NCBI GenBank assembly: GCA_020740775.1
Contig: JAHEWK010000003.1
Span: 558,001 to 622,000, forward strand
Direction: 5' to 3'
Length of the DNA: 64,000 nucleotides
From: Ilyonectria destructans
Lineage: Eukaryota; Ascomycota; Sordariomycetes; Hypocreales; Nectriaceae
Numbering within the stretch: position 1 is the stretch's first letter; each line of letters begins with the position of its first letter. A program made the translations under genes and the position numbers. Below, piece after piece: positions 21,949-32,382 of this stretch. The notes beneath the pieces are model-generated. The model saw only the letters and a list, made by a program, of their open reading frames with translations, was not told where the DNA came from and did not search any database.

Positions 21949-22770
21949 ATTAGGAAACTGCTTGTAGAAATAGCATTTGTATTCTTCTACATTTCAATCT
22001 CTCAGCTTGCTGTTCATACATAGGTGATGGTTCGGTTACTAGCTGCCCGCCCGATTCATGCTCTCGAGGACGTGGGGCGTAAAACCAATACCCAAATGCA
22101 GCCACTCTCGCATTCCCCAACATGCCCATACTCTGACTTGTTCATATCCATCAGAATACTGCACGCTATTCATGTCTCTTATTTTACGCCCATTTTGATC
22201 TGCAATGTTACTCACAACACTAGCGCAGGGGCCGGTTTCTGAGTCGGGTTGCGGTGGTGGGGTTACAGCGGCTGCTACACCGTCGCCGTCGCCAAAAGCG
22301 CCCTAACAAAACCTCCACTCCATCGGGCAATTTCCACGCCGTGCTGCCGCAGCCGCCTCATCAGTAATCCAGCTGGGCGGCGCTCTGTTGGCGACACACC
22401 ATCCTCACGGCCACGGCCAAAACCTCCCAACTCTCAACACCAACGCCCATCGCCACATCGCCCTGGCCGCCGCCGCACCCGCTCTCCTTGTCGCATCCTC
22501 TCTCCTTGTCGCTGCCGCCCGCTGCCGCTACTGTCGCCGCCTCCACCCTCGCCGTCCTGGCCCCGCGCCCATGTGAACCGCCTTCTCCCCGATCATGTTG
22601 GTACAACCTCAGAGCTACGCCCCAGACATCACCCTCGCCAGGAGCCGAATTCGCCGCCGCCAGCCTTAATGACGCTGGCGCATGACCCTGCGGCCCTCCA
22701 TACCTCGCATCTGTCCATCTTCTCCTCCTCGGTGGCCCCTTAGGCGCCGCCACCTGCAACATCGCCCACC
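21949..22770. other. Intergenic between NACHT gene and phosphatase gene
   Basis: Contains the downstream copy of the flanking repeat (22151-22278), then a C-rich, GCCGCC-containing stretch leading to the phosphatase ATG. The 164-codon frame at 22249-22743 is Pro/Arg/Ser-biased noise in this leader. Confidence 0.55.
22151..22278 (+). repeat. Downstream copy of direct repeat flanking NACHT gene
   Basis: Diverged copy of 17189-17316. In the frame that is open upstream, it shows EYCTLFMSLI-like residues, then a TGA stop at the position of Phe-Phe. It is therefore a degenerate version of the coding-like upstream copy. Confidence 0.7.
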
Positions 22771-23917
22771 ATGCCCGGGCTCCCAGGTAAGCCAGCAAAG
22801 AAAGCTGAACGCCAGCGTCAAGCTCTGTCCGACTGACACGCTCCCTCTCGTGTCGCAGCGTCCGTCGACTTGGACGAGTGCATCTCGCGCCTCTACAAGA
22901 AAGAGCTCCTCGCTGAGTCCGTCATCGAGGCCATCTGCGCCAAGACCAAGGAGCTGCTCATGCGCGAGAGCAACGTCGTCCACGTCCGCGCACCCATCAC
23001 CGTAGTGGGGGACATCCACGGCCAGTTCTTCGACCTCATTGAGATTTTCCGAATCGGCGGCTACTGCCCAGACACCAACTACCTCTTCCTCGGTAACCCC
23101 GCCCACCTGCGTGGCCGTCGTCGATGGCGTGGCTGACAAAACACTACAGGCGACTATGTCGACCGCGGCATGTTCAGCGTCGAGACCATCTCGCTGCTGG
23201 TGTGTCTGAAGCTACGATATCCCAACCGCGTGCATCTGATCCGCGGCAATCATGAGTCGCGTGGTGTTACCCAGTCGTATGGCTTCTACACCGAGTGCTC
23301 ACGCAAATACGGCAACGCCAACGTGTGGCACTACTTTACCGACATGTTCGACTTCCTGACCTTGAGTGTCGTAATTAATGACCAGATCTTTTGCGTCCAC
23401 GGAGGTACGTGCCAGCTGCATCCATAGCGCTCTGGCAGTGGCTAACACAATCACCTCAGGTCTATCTCCCTCGATCCACTCCATCGACCAGATTAAGATC
23501 ATAGACCGCTTCCGCGAGATTCCCCACGAAGGCCCGATGGCCGACCTAGTCTGGTCCGATCCCGACCCCGACCGTGACGAGTTCTCGCTTTCGCCCCGAG
23601 GCGCGGGGTACACCTTTGGCGCCCAGGTGGTTAAGAAGTTCCTCGCCGTCAACAACATGTCACACATCCTCCGCGCCCATCAGCTTTGCCAAGAGGGCTT
23701 CCAAGTCCTATACGACGACCGGCTCAGCACTGTCTGGAGCGCACCCAACTATTGCTACCGCTGCGGCAACATGGCCAGCGTCCTCGAGGTCAGCGACACC
23801 GGCGAGCGCTTCTTCAACGTATTCGCCGCCGCGCCCGAGAACGATATTCATAAAGATTTACAACCTGGGGGTGAGAAGTCTGCGGACGGTAACGCCCTCC
23901 CCGACTACTTCCTCTAA
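22771..23917 (+). CDS. ppg1: Ser/Thr protein phosphatase, PP2A-like, Ppg1 type
   Basis: Exons 22771-22786, 22859-23092, 23150-23404 and 23460-23917 give 320 residues. Exon 1 encodes only five codons plus one base. The PPP metal-site motifs are all present: GDIHG (56-60), GDYVDRG (84-90) and RGNHE (115-119), with later HGGLSP and [10 protein letters not shown]. The start, [16 protein letters not shown], and the C-terminal DYFL resemble yeast Ppg1 rather than PP4 or Sit4/PP6. The DYFL tail is the type of end that is methylated in PP2A-class enzymes. Known fungal Ppg1 proteins act in a Far/STRIPAK-type complex affecting glycogen, development and autophagy. That role is carried over from family knowledge. 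Cytoplasmic location expected. Confidence 0.93.
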
Positions 23918-24349
23918 ACCCTCCTGGGAATACCCACCCGGCAACTCTCCCCTTCACACCCACCTGAAGCTTGGTTCGGGCTTGATGATATTTTTTCTAA
24001 AACTACATGATACCATGTTTTTGAGCAGGCATATGATGGACTGGCAGAATAGATCTTTTATTGTTGTTGCATAACAAGATAGAGCCTGACACAAGTAAGC
24101 TGTTTTGGTAATCCTTAGGCCATGTGAAACGTGATCTACTCTAAGGTAAGGTAACGTATGGTAAAGGTAAAAGTAAAGGTGAAGTATGCCCCACGTGTTC
24201 AGCTCCAACTGGCAATTTCTCCTCTTTATGTGATTTTTTTCTTATTTTCAAGGTATAATTTTGTTCAAGACCAGGTATCTCGTATCTCATGACATGTAAT
24301 TTTGTTTGGGTATTCCAGGTTGGTGTGACCAAGATTCGTCGTGGGCTTT
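23918..24349. other. Intergenic between convergent genes
   Basis: 3' flanks of the phosphatase and RhoGDI genes. AT-rich, with GGTAAAG-like simple repeats around 24145-24180. No gene seen. Confidence 0.6.
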
Positions 24350-25484
24350 CTACCGGTTCTTCTCGTCAACGATGTCAAAAGTCCACTCGAACTTGAGATG
24401 TGTTTTCTTGTCGTCGTCGACGAAGGTGGAGGTGACCTTGTAGTGGCCATTGGCGAGGAATCCCTTGGGGGCTTCCTCCTCTTGGACTGTTGTGGGGTGT
24501 CGGTTAGCTTCGTTGGCGATCAGACAGAGAGGATCTTGGCAACTTACACTTCTTCTCATAGGTGGTCTGCTTGTCGGTGTTGGGAGCGTAGCTACCCTGT
24601 GGAAGAGTCAGAAGCGGTCCAATTGAACATATGGGGGTTTCGCATTTCATATGAGCGAAGCAAGTCAGGACGTACAATCATCTCCGAGTCCCTGGAGACA
24701 GTGGCCTCGAGCCCGACGCGGCTGCGGCGCTTGACGACCTGGACGTAGTGCAGACCGCTGAGGATCTCGTGCTGGACCTTGAACTTGGCGACCATGGTGA
24801 ACTTGGAACCCCCGACGATGATGAAGGGCTTGTCCTTGAGAGTCTTCTCGCTGCCGGGCAGGGAGAGGTCGATGGTGACGGGTTCGCGGCCGGGGGACTC
24901 CATGGTCAGCGACAGGATGATGCAGACGCGGGGGTCGTTGGGGTCGGAAATGTCCGTGCCGCCACCTAGACCGAGGGACTCCTTGTAGCGCTGGAGGGAC
25001 TCATCGCCGGCGTCTAAGTGGGAGGAGAAGATTCGGCGTTAGCTGTGAGCTCGGTGAGGATGGGTGGTTGGGTAGTTTGTGTGAGGAGGGGATAGTTGGG
25101 GATGGCGGGGTTGTCGAGGTACGATAGCAACGGGATACGCCAAAGGCATTCATGACACGGGGATACACTGGAGCTTCAGGGCATTTGGGATGCCATTCGC
25201 AGGCCAATTTGTACACCAAGTGGTTCATGTAGGGCAAAATAGTTGGAGGAGCTGTCTCCGGCAATTGCAGCGATCGTCATGACGAGTCGGGACCCGCCAC
25301 TATGAGCGAGGCGGGAGGAGCTCGAGCATCGGCCCGCTTTGCCGGAGGTGGTAGAGCCTCCAAACACGGGAGATGGAATGAATTACCTACCCATCTGCTG
25401 GTACTGGGCCATACTCTGCTTGGGCTGGGAGAGCGTGTAGCCCTCGGTCTGGTCGGGCATGGTTTCATCATCGTGGGAAGCCAT
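24350..25484 (-). CDS. rdi1: Rho GDP-dissociation inhibitor
   Basis: Exons (minus) 25484-25391, 25013-24676, 24596-24548 and 24486-24350 give 205 residues. The flexible N-terminal arm is MASHDDETMPDQTEGY... and the helical segment contains DESLQRYKESLGL. The beta-sandwich follows with DPNDPRVCIILSL, KDKPFIIVGGSKF, KVQHEILSGLHYVQVVKR, GSYAPNTDKQ and the closing HLKFEWTFDI. This matches the RhoGDI family throughout and at normal length. The protein keeps prenylated Rho/Cdc42 GTPases soluble in the cytosol and so controls polarity. The first intron is 377 bp, far longer than the others in this window. It follows only 31 codons and might contain a regulatory or alternative exon. Confidence 0.94.
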
Positions 25485-28457
25485 TGTGGGCGGGTGGGTA
25501 GACGGCCGAGGCGGGGATGGAAGTCGACGGTAGTGGGAGAGAGATGGAGATGGGAGAGCAAAAAGAAGGTGAGAGGGATGCGTAAGAGCGTGAGTGGCTC
25601 GTTTTGGGAGAGGAGGAGTAGGAGGGGGAGTAAGAATAGGATTAGGAATAGGTAGGAGGAGAGGAGTCGGGGAGGGGAGCTTGGAATGGGGAGCTCTGGC
25701 GGAGGAGGGGCTGCATAGCACAGTGCTCACACCTACTGTTGCGGTGACGATGGAGGGGCTAGGTACGGCGGTGTTGCTAGCAAGGCGGTAGGCGGTAGGC
25801 GGTAATAGGCGGTCGGCAGCCAGTGGCAAGCTGTAGCAGGCTACGGTGGGGTCGCAGACTCGCGGATTCATGCCATGATTGGGCTCGGGGACCAATTGGA
25901 CACGGGGTGAGACGCCGCCCACGGCCAAGGCCCAGTCGTAACCAAGTTGCAAATGCCCAGGTTTGTTTATTATGGTGGTGGTATGGAGTAACTTAGGCGT
26001 AACTACGGTAGCTGAAGGCGGCTTGTGTGGCTGAAGCGGCCAAGACTTGCTGACACTCCTTGTTGGGGAGACAGCAAACAAGTCCGGCTGCGGTCTGCGG
26101 TCTGTGGTCTGTGGTCTGTTGGTGATGCCATCTTGGCATATCCAGCACGCTGCGTCTCGAGTTTGGGAGGGGGATGCTCGGTGAGTGGTGTGGGTTGGGC
26201 GATCGAGTTAGGGAGCGAGCTCAATGGGTCTGAATGGATGAGCGAGTTCCGGGCCTCAACAACGTGGGTCGGTTTCAGAGACAGAGGACAGAAGACACAC
26301 GATGCCTCAGCAAAGAGTCATATACATGGCTGAAACACGCGTCCGGAACAGACGCCAACGAGGCCCGACAGTCGTTGCTGCGGTTCCTTGCTGCCTCAGC
26401 GGCCGAAAGTGCAACATAATACGCCCAGCGCTGGAAGTTCGGCAACACAGTCAGCACGCACACCGTTCGGGGCTGGATGGATGGGAGGACGGATGGATCC
26501 TCCTGCATCGGGGCCCAGTCGTGACACTTCTCCCGCATCAAGCTTCAACCACCTGCCCAGGCGGAGCCAACGACGGGAACGAGCCGATAGCAAGCCGCAC
26601 GTATAGCGTACGACGCAGGGAAATCCTTGAGTGCCGTCCGCCAAAAGGAAGGAAAAAATTCCGTCCAGGCGCGATCTCGTGGGGGAGACGGCGGATGGAG
26701 GACGAGCCCTCCCGCAGCCCCTACTCCGCGACGATCCCTTCACCTCAATGCACTCTACGGAGCCAGTGCGGCCGGTTGGGGGACGTGCCTGGGCTTGGGC
26801 TGGCTGGATTGGACTGGCTGAGGTGACCCCCCGAGCAGACCCCCGAGCAGACCATGTTGGCGCGATAAGTGACTTGTAACATTGCTATTCGCTGGCATCG
26901 GAGGTATCGGTGGCATGCCGCAGCAGTAGCAGTAGGGCTGTGAGCGCTGGGCAGCCCCATCCAAGTTGGGCTCAGAAGATCAGAAGTCACCGCGCCCACT
27001 AGACGCGGCCAAGACGGTGCCGGCTGTTCGTCTTCGTCTCGTCTCGACTGGCCTGGCGCCATCCGACGGGAGCCAGGCGAGGCGAGCGCGAGCGCGACGG
27101 ACATCCATGTTTCTTCCCCGCGTTGGGGGGGCAAACCCGGCCAGCGCAGCGCTCTCAGCAGTCGCCTGTTGGCGCCTCGTGCGTGTGCGTGGGACCTGGG
27201 TTTGCGGCGCGAGTGGGTTGCGTGGGCGCGGGAGCGGCGGCCAAGGGTCCTGCACCACAGCGCTGAACAGGACGGCGACTGGCAGTCGTAGAACGGGGGT
27301 ACGTACCACCCTGGTCAGCGCCTGGCTTGCTGTCAATGTCTGAGGATTTTTCTGGTTCCCAGAGATGGATCGGGCGATACGAGAGGCCAGTGTGGACAGG
27401 GCCCCCGACGTACGCATGTACGCATTGGATACATGTACCTACCTGGGTACTTTACCTAAAGTACTAAGGACCTCATGTACGCACGGGTACCACAAAAAAA
27501 ATACAAGGGAACCGGACCAGATGGGAAGGACAAAGAGAAGCGCCCAGCTGGAAAAACTCAAGTGATTGACCAAGTGATTGACCCTGGGGCTGATTCGAGG
27601 GGATGCGACGCGCTCAACCAATACAATACCGGTACGTAAACTGGCCCTGCACGGGAAAGGAGGTACGTACTGCCCGCTTGGAGTCGTCGCTCCCCGGCGT
27701 AATCAAAGTCAGGTGCTCGAAAAGTTGGGACCAGCTTGGAGCGTGTTCAAAGGGGTAATTCCGCCAAGCCATAGGCGGGTACTTGGGCGCAGCGTAAAAT
27801 GGCGCGTGCAGCGCAGGTAGCAATATATCTCGCAGAAAGCCTCCCACACACACTGCTGCACGCTGCGCTAGCCAACCTAGACCAGTCTCGTCGCCCGGGG
27901 GGCCACCGAACCCGCCCAACAGGGCCGCCCGCTAAAATCCTCGACGCTATCCCAGCACCTAATTTGCGCGACTCGACTTGCCCGTCCCCGTCCCGGTCGC
28001 CGTCTCAGCTCTTTCGCCCTCGAGCCCATCGCGATCCTTTTTTTGCCCTCACCTTGCCCGTATTTTCTCTCCCCTTCCCTCCCTCACTCTATTCGCGACC
28101 TGGCCTGGAGCACGATCCCCGCCGGCCCTTTTCCTCCTCGCAAAGCCCCCTTACAAGGCGCCGCCTCCCTCGGACGAATTGAGCCCTGCGTGGACACGGT
28201 ACGTGATTTGCGAGCCCTTTCGTCGCTGCGTCTCCTTCGTGCGACCGCAGTCCATCTCCGACCGCCGACACGCTCTCCGACGTGCAAACTGCTGACGCGC
28301 CGCCCTCGGTCCCTTGCAGATCCGATCTATACGTCTCTCTCGTTTGCGCGCCGATATCCATCGCCGCTTTCGCATCGTCAACCGGCTTCCGCGTCGATTT
28401 TCCACTCAGAGATAACGAGACTGGTCGCGCCGCGCCCAGTAATCACAATTGGACACC
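25485..28457. other. Long intergenic region between divergent genes
   Basis: About 3 kb upstream of both the RhoGDI gene and the Bqt4-like gene. It contains short microsatellites (GGCGGTAG-like near 25786, GGTCTGTG-like near 26090), a GTAC/TACCT-rich palindromic patch at about 27411-27500, a duplicated 12-bp block CAAGTGATTGAC at about 27560, and the isolated 12-mer shared with the 14.3-kb repeat at 26881. The final 600 bases are strongly pyrimidine-rich. No protein-coding gene is supported. Confidence 0.5.
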
Positions 28458-29908
28458 ATGGCCCCCAAGACGGAGCGCAGCTTGCCTGCCAAGCACAACC
28501 CCCTCATGATCGGGGAAATTCCAGAATGTACAGACCTCCACCCACGATGATGCGGTTTCGAAGGCTCACCATAGTTTTGCAGACAACGATCTGGTTGCGC
28601 GCCGGCGCCTGGGACAGACCAAGCTGACGCCTAAGATGGTCGGCACGGGCGAAGTCGAGCAGACGACTCTCGGTGTCTTCGATTACGCCCACCTCCGCGC
28701 GCCTCTGCCCAAGGGCATCGTCTCCGGCATCTTCAAGTCCAGCCCCAACAGCTACTTCCTGATGCGCCGCAGCTTCGACGGCTACGTGTCCGCGACCGGC
28801 ATGTTCAAGGCCACGTTCCCCTACGCCGAGGCCGCCGACGAGGAGACCGAGCGCAAGTACATCAAGTCCCTTGCGACTACCAGTCCCGAGGAGACGGCCG
28901 GAAACATCTGGATTCCCCCGAACCAGGCTCTCGCCCTCGCCGAGGAGTACCAAATCGCGCCCTGGATCCGCGCCCTGCTCGATTCTGCCAAGATTCCCGT
29001 AACCAACGCTCCTGATTCGCCTCCAAAGAGCATCACCGCGCCTCCCAAGTTCGATGCGACCAAGCCTCAGCCTCAGCTGGCTCCTCCCACGCCTTCAGCT
29101 ATCCCGAGACGATCTCGCCGATCAGTGAGCCCTACCAAGAGCACCAGCACGAAGCGAGCGGCCGCGTCACCCCGAAAGCGAAGCACCCGTGCCAAGGTCG
29201 AGGCTGTCGAGGTGATTGCTGAGAAGTCGGAGGGTGTCAACGGCGAGGCCCAGGAGAACAAGCTCGGAGATATTGTCATGAAGTCAACTGAGTTCGATCC
29301 CGCGATTGTCCTGGAGCCCAGAGAGGAGGACCGCCAGCTCCAGGTCCACATCGAGGAGAAGACCCACAAGAACTCGGAAGGCGTCGAGACCAAATGCATC
29401 GTCACCGAGGTCGAGGTCCCTCTTCCTACCGCTGGCGAGCCCCCGAGCGCCGAGGAGATTGCTCAGATGATTGCCGCGGCCCAGGGAGACGTCCAGAAGC
29501 AAAAGGAAGAGGAGAGCAAGAAGGCAGAGGAAGAGGAGAAGGCGGAGGGTGAGGACGAGGCGCCCAAGCCTGTGTCGGCTCCCACCTCGGCCAAGAAGAG
29601 CAAGCGAAAGGCTGCCGACATTTCTGTTGGCAACAAGAAGGCCAAGGCTGCTGCCGAGAATGCAGGAAGTGCAGCGAGCGCCCAGAATGTAGAGGAGTCG
29701 CCCAAGGAAGACGAGGAACAGCCTAGAGCCAAGAAGGTCAAGACTGACGCCGAGCTACGGAAAGACAAGGTCAAGAACCGAGCACTATTCGGATTAGGAG
29801 CCACTGTTGCAGTTGGGTAAGTCGATCTCATGGCACATTATCGCGAACGTCTTGGAACTAACACTCACTCACAGCGCCATCGTCCCCTGGCTCATGAACT
29901 TCATCTAA
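28458..29908 (+). CDS. bqt4: Bqt4-like APSES/KilA-N inner nuclear membrane protein
   Basis: Exons 28458-28527, 28583-29816 and 29875-29908 give 445 residues. An N-terminal APSES/KilA-N-type DNA-binding fold spans about residues 40-140, with [18 protein letters not shown] and [15 protein letters not shown] as landmarks. The middle is a Ser/Pro/Lys-rich basic region with SPRKRS motifs, then acidic Glu/Lys tracts and nuclear-localisation-like KKSKRK. The protein ends in a hydrophobic helix (about 424-445). The tiny last exon encodes only its end, so a model without exon 3 would lose the anchor. A C-terminal membrane tail on an APSES protein is the hallmark of Bqt4, which tethers telomeres to the inner nuclear membrane in fission yeast. 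The role here is inferred from architecture. It is unlikely to be a classical StuA-type transcription factor. Confidence 0.85.
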
Positions 29909-30965
29909 GAGAACGGCATATCACTGCCGAGGAAGATGGGAACTTTAGGAGACATCAGGATTCTCCCAACGACAGGCTGAGGCGGGAAGGCGGTTGGATC
30001 TGGCGCGGTCTTTGTTTTTTCTTGGTTTTATTTCCCCAGTCATTGTCTTTTACCTGGAACATTTTCCCCCCTCTTTGGCGACGAGGTTGCGGAAGAGCCG
30101 CGTCTCGCACAAACAGGAACCCTTACCTCCCCATCATGCCCAGAACATCACTTTTTTTTTACTACTTTATTACCCTTTTGGCCCTTGCACATACCCCTTT
30201 TGCCCGAAACCGTAAGCCCAAGACAGGCTGGCGAGTTCGGGCTTCTTCTGACTGTTTTGTAAAAGATTGAGAGAGAGAATATTTGCTTGGGGGGACACAC
30301 GGCGGTGGTGACGAGCCCAAGGCACGGGAGAGGCGGAGAGGCGAACGGAGCATTGTAATGATCACCTACCAGAGCTACAAAGCATTAAAGAAAATCAAGA
30401 ATAATAAAAACCAAAACCAAAGAACGATTTCAACTCAATTGATTGATAGCCGTGGGTTTGGGACTGGGGATATTACATCCTTGGCAGTTGAATGAATAGC
30501 CGGACTGCCGAGCCACTCAGACGGTATGTTACCCGAAGGCACGCCCGAGATCAATCCCTGGAACGCGGGATTCTCTAGCGACCCCGTGCCCTAAATTTTA
30601 GCGGCTTAACCCCTAGAACCGCTGTCCAATACCCGCCCAATTTTCTCCCCCGCCCCCGCGGCTGGAACGAGATCTCCCCCGCACGACGCCAATCTCTCCC
30701 CAGCGCCCGACCCAGCGTTAAGCGTCATGCTCCCTCTCCAACTGCATCCCCCTCGGCAGCTGGCTATGAGCGGCAATGGCCGGCTCATCCGGGTAACCAT
30801 TCCCCCACCTGTCTCAAGGTGCAGCTCTCTCCCTTGGGTATTTCTTGCGGCATGATGTTAAGTGATGGTCGTACAGAGGCCGTATATAGCTGACGCTCGA
30901 GCGACATTGTCTACGTCACCAGCTCTGCTCCTGCTCTTGCTACTTGTGCCCTTCCAATTGTAATC
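29909..30965. other. Intergenic, 3' flank of bqt4-like and promoter of dehydrogenase gene
   Basis: Poly-T rich 3' flank to about 30200, then unassigned sequence, then a promoter with a TATA-like site at 30883. No coding gene is supported. Confidence 0.55.
30883..30888 (+). promoter_or_regulatory. TATA-like element of the dehydrogenase gene
   Basis: TATATA about 80 bp before the ATG at 30966, followed by a short C/T-rich leader. Confidence 0.45.
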
Positions 30966-32161
30966 ATGAGAGCTCCTACGCGACTCGGGAGCCTAGTGCT
31001 CCGCCGCGGCTTCGCCAGCACGGCGAGGCGCCTGGACAATTACGCATTTGTCGGCCTGGGACAGATGGTACGTTCTCTCTTGCCTGCGCGGGCATCTTTC
31101 TCGCAAGCCATTGTCCACTGCTAACACGGCTGGTACCAGGGATACCAAATGGCCAAGAACTTGCAGTCAAAGTTGGGCCCCTCGGACAAGGTCTCCATTT
31201 TCGACATCAATGGCGAGGCCGTGAAGGGGCTGGAGACGGAGATGAAGGCGACCAAGGGTGGTGCGGCGGTTGAGTTGGCTGCGAGTGCTTTTGATGCTTC
31301 CAAGGATGCTGTAAGTCGGCCTCTATAACCTTTCGGCCGTTCGAGGCTCTTCGTTACCCAGATCGAGAGCTGTCTCGATTCCTTCTTGCGATCAGCTGAG
31401 CGGCCATCTTTGTGTATAAAACGGTCACTAACACCAGCCAGGACACCGTCATCACCGTCCTGCCAGAACCCCAGCACGTCCAAGGCGTGTACAAATCCAT
31501 CCTCACCGACTCGCTCCCCAAAAAGGACCGCATCTTCATCGACTGCTCCACCATCGACCCGTCCACCTCCCGCCAGGTTGCCGCCTCCGTCTCCGCCGCC
31601 GGCCAGGGCACCTTTGTCGACGCGCCCATGTCCGGCGGCGTCGTGGGCGCCACGGCCGGCACGCTGACCTTTATGCTCGGCGCGGCGCCTTCGCTCGTCT
31701 CGCGGCTCGAGCCCGTCCTGCTGCGCATGGGCAAGAAGGTGTTGCACTGCGGCGAGCAGGGCGCCGGGCTGTCGGCCAAGCTGGCCAACAACTACTTGCT
31801 GGCGCTCAACAACATCGCCACGGCGGAGGCCATGAACCTGGGCATCCGGTGGGGGCTAGACCCCAAGAAGCTCGCGGGTGTCATCAACGTGAGCACGGGC
31901 AAGTGCTGGCCGAGCGAGGTCAACAACCCCGTGGCCGGCGTCGTCGAGACGGCGCCTGCGAACCGCGACTACAGCGGCGGCTTCGGCATCGCGCTAATGA
32001 AGAAGGACCTGCGGCTGGCCATCATGGCCGCCGAGGAGGCCGGCGCCCACATGGAGCTGGCCAAGCCGGCCTTTGCCGTGTATGAAAAGGCGGAGAAGGA
32101 GGAGCAGTGCCAGGGCCGGGACTTTTCGGTCGTGTATCGATATCTCGGCGGAAAAGAATAG
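30966..32161 (+). CDS. 3-hydroxyisobutyrate dehydrogenase, mitochondrial
   Basis: Exons 30966-31067, 31140-31310 and 31442-32161 give 330 residues. The first ~22 residues are Arg-rich and lack acids, as in a mitochondrial presequence. The NAD-binding Rossmann motif GLGQMG is at 30-35. The substrate loop DAPMSGGVVGATAGTLTFML follows at about 151-170, and the catalytic lysine lies in KLANN (Lys204). The conserved GKCWPSEVNNP segment and the C-terminal all-helical domain with GFGIALMKKDL are present. The enzyme oxidises 3-hydroxyisobutyrate to methylmalonate semialdehyde in valine degradation in the matrix. The length is normal and the key residues are intact. Other valine-catabolism genes are not adjacent. 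Confidence 0.95.
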
Positions 32162-32382
32162 TAAAGTTAATCAAGAGCTATAGACTTGAGAAAATAGAAG
32201 AATAATCTTGCTAAGTAACATATTGAAGGTGGTGTGGAAGTGGATGTTTCGTCTTCGCTATTTTCTTCATCGCTGTTCCAACAGTTTCTCCCCCGCCTGG
32301 TAGCCCTTCCTGGCTTCAACAATATCCTATGAATTAGCTGACAAGTCCTGGTATCCGTCATTGCCAAGCTCAACGACGCGCC

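Noticed and set aside
22151..22278. Repeat-induced point mutation as the cause of copy differences
   Set aside because: G-to-A differences are seen, but not preferentially at TpG or CpA sites, so the usual signature is not met in this short alignment.
22249..22743. 164-codon plus-strand frame
   Set aside because: Lies in the C-rich leader of the phosphatase gene; Arg/Pro/Ser noise, and it overlaps the degenerate repeat copy.
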